This document shows positions 21,421 to 34,020 of a DNA stretch of 64,000 nucleotides, piece by piece. The notes under the pieces are model-generated. The model was not told where the DNA came from, made no database searches, and was given only the letters and a program-made list of their open reading frames with translations. Positions within the stretch are counted from its first letter, which is position 1. Each line of letters starts with the position of its first letter. Source of the DNA: Tanypteryx hageni (taxonomy: Eukaryota > Arthropoda > Insecta > Odonata > Petaluridae); the NCBI GenBank assembly GCA_028673005.1, contig CM054113.1, positions 212,961,504 to 213,025,503 on the forward strand. Reading direction: 5' to 3'. The position numbers and the translations under genes were made by a program.

Positions 21421-21717
21421 GAACTCCAAAACCAATGACTCACAACAATAACTCGAGCCAAGTTATGTTACAAGATGGAGGACAAAACTCCGAAACCAAT
21501 GACTCACAACAATAACTTGAGCCAAGTTATGCTACAAGACGGAGGACAGAACTCCGAAACCAACGACTTTCAACAATAATTTGAGGCAAGTTATGCTACA
21601 AGACGGAGGACAGAATTCCGAAACCAACGACTCACAACAATAACTCAAGCCAAATTATGCTACAAGATGGAGGACAGAACTCTGAAACCAACGACTTTTG
21701 ACAAGAACTTGGGAGTT
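21421..21717. repeat. five 64-bp tandem repeats upstream of hAT transposase
   Basis: Units with ACTCCGAAACCAA, GACTCACAACAATAACT and GCCAAGTTATGCTACAAGA recur at a constant spacing of 64 bases (anchor positions about 21431, 21495, 21559, 21623, 21687). They lie between the transposase start and the right TIR. Confidence 0.9.
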
Positions 21718-24700
21718 TAATGCGACAAAGGGAAATAGCTTTCCTGTATCGAGCGCCTACCTCCAAATAGCCTGAACCGGCTAACAGAGCTATAGTACAT
21801 GACAGGTTGAGAACAAGGATCTCAGTTAGCCTTGCACCCGTAATAGAGATTGAAGGCAACAGGACACCTTCACCTAGCATAAACTAAGGGTGGAGAATTC
21901 CCTATCTTTTCGTAGTTCGTACGAGAACGTCTGTATGAATTGTCAGCACAGGCATGGCAATCACACAAACACGATAGCGACTTCTCCTACTCTTGGCAAG
22001 TAATCTCCCAAAAACACTGTGAAGGATGTATTTATACTAGGGCAGGGTAAGGAGAAGGGAAAGGGACATGGATAAACAAGAGAGGGGTAACAGAGGAGTC
22101 ATTATGAAAAGAACTCTGTTAATGAAAACAATGTCTTTATCCAACAATGTATGTCCCCATTTTGTTCGCTTATAAGTCCTGACCTTGACAATGTTATTTT
22201 GTAACAGACATACGATTCGGCTCGGTGTCATGTAAGATTAATATGTTGGTTACAAAGTTCTATTCTTCATCTTGTTCCACAATTTATTGGTCTTCTGAGA
22301 GTTTTCCATAGTTGTTTAACTTGAGTTCTCTTTTTGGCTAGCGGGCAACACACAAATGTCTTGCGGTCGCCGCGTTGCCGCCCTCTGGTTTAAACAGTGT
22401 CTCAATGAGACGATCACACTTTCTCACAAAACAGATTTCGACAGAACAACAATATATAATCAAGGATTTCAAAACAACATTAACTGCTCTGAACTGTATA
22501 TTTCATATATCGAAATCAATTTTTAACTAGTTACTAGAGGGACCAATATGTCATTTTGCAATAAAATACCAATGCATACAATTGCATGTCCCTCAGTTAA
22601 TTCAATGGCTAGGTGACAGTGAAAATTTTGGCAAAATGCTACAACTGAGCATTAAAATAAACACAGTGAATACTAATTATCTTGCAAAGCATTTTAGTAA
22701 ACACATACCAAAGATTGGATTTATATTTACACCACCAAGTACAACAATGAGATAGATTCACCTTGCTCCAAAATGGTGGCTCAAAAGTCAAGACAGAAGA
22801 AAAACATCAGATCATGGTGTAAAATTAAACAAAAGCCCTTTATTTGTCAATAATATAAGATATCCAATGGAATCGTTCTTACCGTAGTTGTCACTAAGGG
22901 AAATAGAATTCCCGGAACCGTTCGGATATTTATCTTTGCCAAGGCGATGCTTATTATGACAATACAAAGCCGCCAAATGGATACAAACATTTAGTTGTGA
23001 GAACAAAACTGTTTCAAATGCATTGCAGGCAATGGAATAGGAGTTCAACACACACTACCAAAGAAAAATCTGAAGTCATCTCAAAGGAATAATGATCACC
23101 CAAGTGCAGCCGAAATGAATGTCTGACACAATGATGAATTAAAAAGCCCCAAAGGTGAGTCAAAGACAGAATAAGTCATTAAAAAAAGAAGCTTATAGAC
23201 ATTCATTACATGAGGCCGAAACTTGGAGCTTCAGATGAGGCAAGTAGAACACTAGGATAGATTCATATCTAATAGATTACAAGTTGAACAAAATTAGTTT
23301 TGAGAATAAAAGCTTCCACACAAGGCAAAAGGAGTGAAATACAGAGTTGGAGTTTCTCAAGTGTTGAAGCCATGGCTTCTCGGACAATCCCTCATCTGCT
23401 GGGATCACCAATTCTTTACCACACATAACAACACCAGCAAGTACCACACAACCTCAGAAACCTCGCAATTCAGTGGACAAAATCTGACGCTCCCAAATTT
23501 AACCAAAATATAAAGACTCGAATACAAGAACATGTAATCTGGTTTGCTGAACAAAAATAAAAAAATTGAGCACAATAATGGAGAAAAGCAGAAGTTATCA
23601 CATGGTTCACTTTAAATAATTTTGTAAAGATAACCAACCAATAAAACATATGTGTGATTATGCTTATGTTGGCAATACAATCTAAAATCTATTACACACA
23701 GGCAATGCATTCATTGACACTTTCCGGTATCATGAAACATTCAATGCTTGTATTAAAGCATACCATGATTTACTAATGTTACTCTGACAAACATCTACCA
23801 TTGAATAAGAGTAAAAATTTTTACAAAGGAAATTTTAATGAAATTATCACAATGCAGAATATACAATATTGAAGAAAAACTAATTTCCAAACCATTCTTC
23901 CTCCTCTGAAAATCACCTTTTTGTACAAGTGTTGAAAAACCAATGCACAAAAATGGTGATGGGCCAAGGAAATTACAAATAATACCAAAAATGTTGAATC
24001 AAAACAAATGATAAACCAATACTCACTACTGTGAATGATAGAGGTGCTATCCAATAAACTTCTGCAACAGTTTATTCAATGAACAACATATTAATCACAA
24101 ATCAATCTAAAATCAAATGATATCTCCACTAAAATCAAAACATACTAATGAACACAAATTTAAGATCATTGACACAAATAATTCTCCCCTGAAATGCAAT
24201 CTCTCCATATATCATTGCATAAGAGTAAAAAAGTTTCCAAAAAACAAATTATACTAAAATTTATAAAAAGATTGAAGGTACATATTAAAACACTTATATC
24301 CAATCCTTCATTTTTACATGAAAATCACTTTTTTGACTGAAAAATGATGAATCAATGAACAACAGCTGTGAAATACTCAAGAAATTACCAAAATAAAAAT
24401 CCATGACAAATGAATGATCATTAGTTGATATTGTGTATGCTGAAAATTCTATCTAACACAATTTAATTCTATCCAATAAAGAACTTATAAAACAATATTC
24501 ACACTGACATCACGATATCTTTAAAACAAACAATCAAAAAATACTTATGAACACAAAGATCAAAGTGGCTGACATAAATAATTCCCATAAATTTTAAACA
24601 CTGCAATGACAAAAACTGAAGGTGTGATGGAGTATTGCAGTCAAATACACACATTAATCACATAAAGTACATTCATCAATATATCCTGTATCACAATAAA

Positions 24701-25671
24701 TTTTCAATTCACTTTCAAAACATTGTTGCAAATAATAAACAGACTACAATGCTCAATAATGTGAATTTTATCGATCCATAGCATATTCAATGCAGGTAGC
24801 TTGCACCATAAACCCAATGGGACTCATACTTTAAAAACATTTAACAGACAATAGAAACTCTTTTCATGATTTCAAACATTTCTTCAAGCTTCTACCTTCA
24901 AAGAATTTACTCAAAGTAATTGGATAAAACTATCTACTTTTCACAAGAATGCAGAAAATTTTACATAACTCCAAAGTAAACAGTTGCAAAAAAGCAACTA
25001 TAAATATGTTGAACATTGAATAGAGCAGGAAAAACCAATTCTTTGATAACAAACATCGGCAATGCAATTTAAACAGTGTCTCAATAAGTCAATCACATCT
25101 TCTTACAAAAAATGGATTTGGACATTTTTAAAAACATCAACAAAAAACAAATCGAATGCACGAAATGATAAACATAATGTTGAAACTCAACAAAAGCCAT
25201 TACAAGTAGCAGGAACAGGAAACTTTAACATGTTCAATAACCAAAAGAGCACAAGAAATCAATCACATCATTACTAACATTTTTAGTAAAATAAACATGA
25301 TCATACATTCTAAAAAAATGAGATTTGGAGTTCTTTTACTGTATCAAAATAAAAACAAGGAACACTAAACATGTATAACTGTGCTGAACTTTACATTTTG
25401 TTTTAATATTCACTAATCAGATCATTATGACAGGCTATGATAAAATACAAATGCATACAATTGCATCTCTCTTAGTAAAAATAAACAGTTTTAAATAATA
25501 ACAATGTACCAATCCTTAAAATTATGTTCACCATGATATCAAATGCATAAAATGATAACTTTTATAAATAAATTTTACAAATGGTATTAAAATTAGCAAG
25601 AAAAAGCAACTATATACATGTTGAACAAAAAAAGAGAAAAAAGAAACCTATCCTTTCATAACTATAGTCTA

Positions 25672-26085
25672 TTTCATTTATCTTTACGACTGACATCTCG
25701 TACATATTCGGGACCGCTCGTGTGTTTACACTGCTTGGAGGTGGAGAGACATTTCCCCACCTCCTAGACAGGAGTCATCTACTTGCTGAAGAACTCAAAC
25801 TTGGCATTGCCATATCTACTAAATTGGAATATGTTGCAGAGTGCTCAGAAGAAAGAGAAAGATGCCAGCAGTGAGCTACTGGGACAGGGAGGCTTGACTG
25901 TTCAGACAACGAAGGCGTTAGCACGTGGCAACACAGCACTCAGATACTCGATGTATGCACAATGGAGGCCACAGAGAACGAGCTCTCAACAGGGGAGGCT
26001 CCACCTACTTCATTCCTATTGGTTCCCGTAAGATCGCGTACTGGAAAGCTCTCTTCTTCTCTCTCAGCCGCAAAGATATATGAAA
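25672..26085. mobile_element. unclassified 0.4-kb insert in the repeat array
   Basis: Comparison with the uninterrupted copy at 25006-25070 shows extra sequence here, between CTTTCATAAC and the resuming GCAATTGAAACAGTGTCTC. The insert is richer in GC than its surroundings and contains a small hairpin, GGAGGTGG...CCACCTCC. An 82-codon frame inside has no recognisable similarity. It could be an LTR or SINE fragment. Confidence 0.4.
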
Positions 26086-26225
26086 CAGGGTATATTATCA
26101 TTAGTGCAATTGAAACAGTGTCTCAATAAGACAATCACACCTCAGAAAAACAGATTTGGACACAACATCAAAATATAATCAAGGATTTACAGAAAACATT
26201 AACTGCTCTGAACTGTACATTTTAT

Positions 26226-26655
26226 AGCAACAGAGCTGCTGGAGCGTGGTGTCATTTTGCATCAGGATAATGCAACACCGCATCGCCATCGTGATGTGCA
26301 AAACCTAGTGTAACACTGGGGTTGGGAGGTCTTGGCAAATCCTCCCTACTCTCCAGATCTCGCCCCATGTGATTACTGGTTGTTTGCACAAGTGAAAGAA
26401 CCTCTTCAGGGAGAGCGGTTTGAATCAGAAGATACCAACACTGCTGTCACCACATCTTTACGTCGTCTAAGCAAGGATGATTACAAGGCTGTGATTGATC
26501 GTTTACCACAAAGATGGGAGAATTGTATAGACAATACCGGTGATTACATTGAGTAGAGAACATATGTACAAACATTCCATGATATCAATTATGTTGCTAT
26601 CTTGTGTTATTGTATTACAATAAAATCATAAAGGAAACTTCTGAAATGACCCTCG
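26226..26655 (+). pseudogene. mariner (DD34D) transposase C-terminal fragment
   Basis: The frame reads GVILHQDNATPHRHRDVQ, then after a stop WEVLANPPYSPDLAPCDYWLF, and ends with LPQRWENCIDNTGDYIE near 26556. QDN holds the second and PCDYWLF the third catalytic Asp. Counting the stop as one codon gives 34 residues between them, the mariner signature. The N-terminal two thirds are missing. About 100 bases of 3' sequence follow, ending TGAAATGACCCTCGTA, after which the host repeat resumes. Confidence 0.85.
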
Positions 26656-29419
26656 TACAAATCAATTCTTCACTAGCTACAACAGGGATCAACAGGTTAT
26701 TTTGCAATAAAATACCAATGCATACAATTCCATGCCCAACAGTTAAATCAACAGCTAGGTGATATTTGAAAATTTTTGACTAAATGCTACAACTGAGCAT
26801 TAAAACAAAAACAGTGAATACTAATTACATTGCAAAGCATTTTAGCAAACACATACCAAATATTGGATTGGTATTTACACCGCCAAGTGCAACAATGAGA
26901 CAGAATCATGTTGCAACCCCAAATGGATAATTTAAAAACCCGACAGAAGAACAAAAACTCCTTAACATGGTGTACAATTAAACACAAGCTTTACATTTTA
27001 CAATCATGTCGGTTACCCAATGGAAATGCCTTCTTCCCCAGCTGTCAGTGAAATGGAATGCCAGGAACTATTCTGATATTTTTCTTTGCCAAAGCAACAC
27101 TTTTTACGACAATGCAAAGCTGCCAAATGGATAGAAACATTTGGTTGTAAGAACAAAACCGTTTCAAATGCAATGCAGGCAATGGAAAAGGAGTTCAACA
27201 CACGTCACCAAAGAAAAATCTGACGTCTGCTCCAAGCAATAACGTTTACCCAAAGTGCAGCCAAAATGAATGTCTGACACAATGATGAATTAAAAAGCCC
27301 CAAAGGTGTGTCAGACACAGAATAAGTCATTAAAAAAAGAAACTTATAGACATTCATTACATCTAGTATAAATGTTTCAATGAGGCAGACACTTGGAACT
27401 TCAAATGAGACAATTAGAACACCAGGATAGATTCAGGTCTAATAGATAAGTTGACCAAAATTAGTCTTGAGAATAAAGGCTTCCACACAAGACAAAAGGA
27501 CTGAAATTCAGTGTTGGAGTTTCTCAGAAAACTCATCAGTTGCTGGGTTCACCAATTCTTCACCATATATAACAACACCAACCAGTACCCCACAACCTCA
27601 GAAACCTCATACTTCGGGGGACCAAATGTCACTTCCAACTTCAACCAAAATTAAAAGACTCTAATATAAGAACATGTAGTCTGGTTTGCCGAAAAAAATA
27701 ACAAAATTGCACATTACTGGAGAAAAGCAAAAATTTTCACATGGGTCAATTTTATATTTTTGGAAAATAACCAAACAATAAAACATGTGATTATGTTTAT
27801 GTCTGTAATGCAATCTAACATCTATCACACACAGGCAACGCATTCATTGACTGATTTTGGTATCAGAAAACATTAAATTCTTGTATTAAAGCATTACATG
27901 ATTTACAGATGTTGTTCTGACAAATATTTACCATTGAATAAGAATATAAATTTTTACAAAGAGGAAATTTGAAAAATACTTTCACAATGCAGAATGTACA
28001 AAATTGAACAAAAATAATTTCCAAACTATTGTTCCTTCTGTGCACAAATATTAAAGATCCATTGCATCTAAATGATTGAGTACCTAAGGAATTACAAAGA
28101 ATATAAAAAAATGTTTAATCAAAATGCTATCCAACACAGTCTATTCTATGAATAACACGAGTCACAAATCTATCTAAAATCAAAATATACTAATGAACAC
28201 AAAGTTCATATTGACTGGTACCAACAATTTTGCCTTGAAATAAAGTCTATCCAAATTCCAGTGGATAAGAGTAAAAAAATATTACAAAGGAAATTTTACC
28301 AAAATTTATATAACCACAGAAGGTAAAAACACTTTTCCAAGTTATCACTCTTCCCATGAAAATCACTTTTTGAGTGATAAAATGATGAATGAATGAACAA
28401 TATTGGTGAAATACCCAACAAATTACAAAAATAATAATAATAAAAACAATTGAAAGTTTATCAGCTGATATTGTGTATGCTGGAAGTTCTATCTAACACA
28501 ATTTAATGGTCTATCCAATAAAGAACTTATGAATCAAAATTCAAACCGACATCACATGATATCGTTACAGCAAATGACCAAAATATACTTATAAACACAA
28601 AGATCAAAGTGGTTGACATAAATAATAAATAATAAATTTTTAACACTGCAATGACAAAAACAAAAGGTGTGACAGAGTACTGCAGTCAAATACACACATT
28701 AATTACATAAAGTACATTCATCAATATATCCTGTATCATAATAAATTCCCAATTCACTTTCAAAACATTGTTGCAAATAATAAACCGACTACAATGCTCA
28801 ATAATGTGAATTTTATTGTATAGTACATCCAATGCAGGTAGTTTGCACCATAAACCAAATCGGACTCATACTTATAAAACAATTAAAAGACAATAAAAAC
28901 ACTTCGTGATTTCATGCATTTTTTCAAGATGCTTATGCAAAGTAATTGGATAAGAATATACACTATTCAAAAGAAGAATGATTAATATATTAATAAAATC
29001 CCAAGTAAACAGTTGAAAAACAATTCATAAAACAATTTCAATCATCAACATCTCATTAAAATATTGTACAATATGCCATTTCCTTAAAATTGCTTTTAAC
29101 ATCAAATCAAATTCACAAAATGATAAACATAACGTCGAAACTTAACAAATGGCATTAAATTTAGCAATAACAAAGTCCTTAAACATGTTCAACAACCAAC
29201 AGAGAGAAAAACCACAGCTTAATTACTATCATTGGCTGTAAATTAAAAACACCATCTCAATAAGATCATACCTTCTAAAAAATCAGGCTTGGGGAACTTG
29301 AACATCATCAAAATACAAACAAGGAACAACAAACAGGTATAACTGCACTGAAATTTTAGTTTTATGTTAAATATGAGTCTACAATAAATTACCAATGCAT
29401 ACAATTGCATCTCTCTACC

Positions 29420-29423
29420 TTAA
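29420..29423. repeat. TTAA target site, left end of piggyBac-type insertion
   Basis: TTAA followed by CACATTCACTGTGGGC. It is matched at the far end by TTAA at 45133-45136 with CACATTCAGTGCGGAC in reverse (13 of 16). Confidence 0.75.
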
Positions 29424-29508
29424 CACATTCACTGTGGGCAGGGTCGGCGGAAGGAGTATTGCTCCCCCCCCCCCCTCCCCAGCAAGATTTTTCTGCAGTG
29501 CCACTAAG

Positions 29509-30214
29509 TAGGGCATTTGTTTTTTGGGTTAAAAACAAAATTGCATTTGGGGGTAATTATCGTGTTTTTTTTATTTTTAGAAAGTTTGGGTAAAATCAGG
29601 TTTCAATGAAAGCATTACATTTTTTTTCCAATAATTAGTACACTTTATAATCACCATATCCACCAAACAATAAAAGTTATTTATAGACCCATGGGCACAA
29701 GACGAATACACAGATTATATATTTTTACATTGGGCATTAAATAAAATGTTTATTTTTTGTCATTAGAAAGAATAACGAAATAAATGCACATACAGAAATA
29801 AATTTAAAAATCAATACAAAACATAATCAAAACCTTGAGAAGAGTCAACACATGAATATATTGAAGATATGTAGAAAACAGTTTTGGATTGAACAGTACA
29901 AACACCAAGACTTCAATATAATGTGTGAATTCATTGACAGAATAATAAATAAAATGTTATATCAAATACTCACTGATTTTTAGATGATACAAATATATCA
30001 CAATAAAGTATTGACCAACAAAATTATTAAGTTGGATTCTCACACAATACATAGCAAGATAATTAAAATTAAGAACCAAATCAAATGCTCATTATTACAC
30101 AAAAATTATTGGTAATGTGTTAAGTATGTAGTGTAGTTTTTTCGGGTTTTACCTGAATTTAAAAAAAGTCATCTGGGGTAAAAATCAGTTAAAACCCAAA
30201 AAACAAATGCCTTA
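29509..30214. mobile_element. hAT-type MITE, 706 bp
   Basis: The left end TAGGGCATTTGTTTTTTGGG and the right end, read inward, TAAGGCATTTGTTTTTTGGG differ at one base. The flanking 8-mers are CCACTAAG (29501-29508) and CCCCTAAG (30215-30222), 7 of 8 matching. It has no coding capacity. Confidence 0.85.
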
Positions 30215-30281
30215 CCCCTAAGCTATAAAACAAAAATTTAAAAATAAAAACAAAAATTAGAAAAATTTTATTAATCCTGTA

Positions 30282-31579
30282 GGGGAAAGTTACCTATTAT
30301 GGGGAGGTTTTTTAAAACTACTATTTAATTTAGGAAACAGTTGGAAACCAGTCGTAAACACAAATATAATTTTAAATAATTAATAAATAGTCTTGTTACA
30401 CGGACATCATACATTAGGCAAAGAAAAATCTGTGTAAAATTCTTTTACTTAAAGGTTTCATCTCCCTAAATTAGGCACTATCATTGTCCTAATATGGAGA
30501 GGTTTATAATTTAAACTGAGAGCATAACAAATAGAAAAAATACGTACATAAAACACAAATTTGAGAAAAAAAGCAGTGTTTATCACTGACAAAGCTCATA
30601 CACAAAAACTTATTTGTACGGAGAATTTTATATTCTTTGCTGATCCAGCGCAAGAATTTGGCTTTAAATTCAGAGTTGGCGCAGGGCTGATATCTTATGC
30701 TAGGACAATCTCAGAAGGAGTGGATGGCGGAAAATGCGCAGAGCCGCATGATTGCTGATTATTCAAATTATTCATCCATTTGGTTCCAGCTTTTTCTTTT
30801 TTCTTGAAAAATTGGTTTTTAATTCCATTTATTGCAACAAGTTGGTAAGCCACAAGCCTGGCATATGCCGTTGACAAGCCGAAAAACTTTCTTTCGATCA
30901 AAAGAGAATGCTCAGCCAGATCATTTTTTACTTCAGGGAGAAGAGTTTGTTTTCTACCCAGTTTTGTATTTATTGCTTCACTAGTGATTTTCTGCAGGTC
31001 TTTACATAACGTTCTAGTGTTGTTTGTGGTACTTGAAAAACTCTTGATGCCTTGTAGCTGTCCATTTCCTTCTTCCTGATAACCTCAGCAGTTGCCCTCA
31101 TCCTTTCAAGCTCCCATTTTATCCTTGGAGCCATCTGTAATCACCAACAATAACTCAGTCATTAGATATCTGATTTCCTAATATGAGGAGACCCATATTA
31201 GATGTTTGAGACCTCCCCATAATAGGCAAAAACACGAACACAATAAAATGGCTGAATCAAACAAAAAGGTTTAATCCAATTGAAAATCTAAAACAAGAGT
31301 TTAAGACTTCACTTAACAGTAAATAAAATAAAATATACTATTCACCTTGAACAATTTATGAGCCACAATATATGAACACACAAAACTTTCATAGCACACC
31401 AAAACACAACTACCACCACAGAAAGCTATTAACGGACAACTGGCCATTTCTAAGATGATTACAAGGAACAATGTCATCTGTTCTATTAGTTACACTTCTC
31501 AAACAGTGGAACACCTCCTTGTATACTACATTGCACCTCCTCAAATTAGGAAACCTCCCCATAATAGGCGACTTTCCCC
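30282..31579 (-). mobile_element. pogo/jerky-type element, 1.3 kb, internally deleted
   Basis: TIRs: GGGGAAAGTTACCTATTATG at the left and, read inward from 31579, GGGGAAAGTCGCCTATTATG, continuing with GGGAGGTTT at both ends. TA lies on both sides (30280-30281, 31580-31581). Further copies of the terminal motif lie inside, near 30480-30512 and 31190-31235 (ACCTCCCCATAATAGG and CTAATATGGAGAGG). Confidence 0.9.
30700..31135 (-). pseudogene. pogo/jerky transposase, N-terminal DNA-binding part only
   Basis: From ATG near 31132 the protein reads MAPRIKWELERMRATAEVIR and SYKASRVFQVPQTTLERYVK, a psq/pogo-type helix-turn-helix. A frameshift near 30975 leads to SLLIERKFFGLSTAYARLVA and INGIKNQFFKKKEKAGTKWM, the CENP-B-type second HTH. 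It then dissolves into unrelated residues and ends at 30695. The whole DDE catalytic domain is missing and the right-hand non-coding part follows directly. This is an internally deleted derivative whose product, if ever made, could bind but not cut. Confidence 0.8.
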
Positions 31580-31619
31580 TACTTCATAAATTATGAGAAT
31601 GTTATTTTGTGAGCTTTCA

Positions 31620-34020
31620 AGCTAGCAAATTCAGAAATAAGATGTTCCATGTCCAACTGCTCAGAAATATCGGTCTCGATTGCTATTAGTGACGACCCAA
31701 CCAGTCTTTCTTATGAAATGGTCGATCTTAAAGTTTTTTATTATTTTTAATCTTGAAAAACTTCTTTCACTGTTTGCAACTGATACCGGTGGAGTGTTTA
31801 AAATTCTAAGCAAAAGAAATATATTTGGAAATGTCAATTCCAGGTTATTTGAATGAATAAATCTTAATACTTCTAATGAATTCTTTAAGTTTTGGAATTC
31901 CAAAAAAATAAGTCTTTGAATGTCTTCAATTCGTTGAATAGTTCAGTAGCATCAATGTCTCTGTCGTCTTTATCAGTTAGATGAATTTTCAAATTGGTAC
32001 AAAGTGCTTTGAGAATTTCATTTAATTTTTTAAAACCATAGAGGAACTTAAAATATTTATTATGATTCTTTGTTTATACTGTTCCTTTATCAAATTGATA
32101 GACATATCTAAAATAAAACTGAAAAAGTTAATTTTAAACATATCTTTTGGATTAAGCGCAGATTCATCATTGGCATCATAGTAAAAAAGTTTTTTCTTTT
32201 TTCATAGATGAACTTCAGTTCCTACCTTGAACTCCACTGGAGTATTCAAAGTACTGCCCAACTCTCTATAATTTTTTCAAAATCTTCATGTGTGCAATTC
32301 TCTAATATATTGTAATAAATTCTTAATCGCTTTTAATGCAGAACCAATATTTTCACCTATGCCTTGGAGCACATTACTAACGACATTAACTCGATTCAGC
32401 AGATTATGCCACAAGATCAATGAACACGAAAAATTAAAACCTTTAATTTTTTTGACACAAACATTGAGCTTAATGTCTTTCCAGAACATTATTTTCATAT
32501 ATCTCAAATAATACATCGTAAATTTCTCCAATCTGATATTGCAATGGTTTGAATGCATCAATTCTGGATTCACAAAGGGTATCAGAAAGCGGTTTGACAG
32601 TTAAATTTGAAATGTTTTTTCAAAACGTCCCACCTTTTGACAGAAGCCGAAAAAATGGAAAATTTCTTGGACAATTCCAAAGAACCTTATCGTTTCTTGA
32701 TTGACTTTGGCAAAATCGTTTACGACTAAGTTCACAGTATGGGCTGAACATGATACATAAAAAGCTCGGGGATTTATATCAAGAATATGCTTTTGCAAGC
32801 CATTATTTTTACCCCTCATATTTGCACCATTGTCGTAACCTTGGCTGAGTAAATTTTTTATTTCAAGGTTGAAATCGAGTAGTTTATCTATCAAATACTA
32901 AGTTAACGATTTCCCAGTTGAATCTGAAATTTCAATAAATCGTAGAAAATGTTCTTCTATATCTACAGTATTTTTCTTTATTGAAACATATCGTGCAATT
33001 ATGGACATGTGTTCGATTTTACTTACATCAGGAGTGCAATCCAAAATTATACAAAAATATTTCGCCTTTAAATTGATGATAAAATGCATTTCAGAATATG
33101 CTTGGAAAGCAATTTCATTTTGGATATCTTTACTCACCTAATGCACGTTTCTTTTTTCATAACTCTTTGAAGATGATTAGCAGTAGTCTCATCAAATTTG
33201 GCCAAAAGCTTCATAAGCTTTAGAAAATTCCCGTTGTTTTTCTCATATAACTTATTAGAAGACCCCCTTAGTAGGAGGCATTGGCTAGATAAGAACTTTA
33301 TTATTTCAATTACTCCCTGCCAGTGCTTTTTTTCAATTTTGTATAATTTTTCCATTTGGCTATCAACAGTAGTTTATTCTTGTAACGCTCATTTGAGATC
33401 AATCCAGTTTTTGCAATTTTGTACATGCGCTAAAGATGTTTCATGCATTTGAAGAGTTTTTGTAAGATTTTGCCAGTTTGAGTATCCCTCCTTAGAAATG
33501 AATTTACTTGAAAGATCATTTACTGAAGTAAAACTTTTACAACAGAAACAATATACACTGTTGGATTTTGGCAAATACATCAGCCATTTTCTCAAAATCA
33601 TTTCTGAATTAGCCATTTTTCTATAATAATAAGTATTGCTGAATTTCCTACCACTAACGTCTGCAGGATAAGTAATATCTGTTTTCCTTGAGGAGCCGTA
33701 TTCAACAAAAATTTTTCTTACTTTGTCTGTCAAAGGGTCATGAAAATTTTCTAAAAGTCACATATATTGGATTACCTGAGTTTCCAATGCTTTCATTTCC
33801 TTGCATTGTTTCGACTTCTGAACATTCCAAAGTTACCGGTTTTGTTGATTCTGTTATCCATTATTCTGGTAAATCAGCATTTAAATTTGAGCCAGATGGT
33901 TCATCGCCTTTGAAATATTTATTTAAACTTCCTTTTTGTTTTTCAGCCTCCAGCTTCTTAGCTGCCTTATGCTTTCTATTCCATGACCCAGATAATTTTT
34001 TTATACATTTCCTAGTACTT
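31620..34020 (-). pseudogene. hAT transposase of ZMYM1/TTF-finger type, multiply frameshifted
   Basis: The order on the minus strand is as follows. DPLTDKVRKIFVEYGSSRKT with a TTF-type zinc-finger block ending SVYCFCCKSF lies at 33733-33389. A catalytic region follows in pieces: FCIILDCTPDVSKIEHMSI (first Asp) near 33030, and SQGYDNGANMRGKNNGLQ (second Asp) with FYVSCSAHTVNLVV (CxxH) near 32820-32700. The C-terminal dimerisation block is LNTPPVSVANSERSFSRLKI near 31790. At least six frameshifts or stops are needed. This is an old, inactive copy of roughly 650 codons. Terminal repeats were not located, so the element limits are uncertain. Confidence 0.8.

Larger units (their letters stand above)
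19171..22387 (-). mobile_element. hAT element, 3.2 kb, with TIRs
   Basis: Left end CAGGGGTCGGCAAC at 19171; the right end at 22374-22387 reads inward as CAGAGGGCGGCAAC, 12 of 14 matching. The flanking 8-mers match 7 of 8, the duplication length expected for hAT. The element holds a broken transposase on the minus strand and an upstream array of 64-bp repeats. The right flank continues with CAGTGTCTCAATGAGACG, part of the long-period repeat family, so the insertion hit that repeat. Confidence 0.8.
22388..29419. repeat. long-period AT-rich repeat array, direct copies
   Basis: Non-coding sequence that repeats itself at about 4.13 kb. For example, ACACAGGCAATGCATTCATTG near 23698 recurs near 27830, and ATGCTACAACTGAGCATTAAA near 22640 recurs near 26785. 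Weaker internal similarity near 400 bp suggests degenerate monomers (for example, the AAAATCACTTTT blocks near 23908 and 24320). Long open frames are absent. Inverted copies lie at 53.6-63.2 kb and a further direct stretch at 45137-45440. Two insertions interrupt it (25672-26085 and 26226-26655). Confidence 0.8.
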
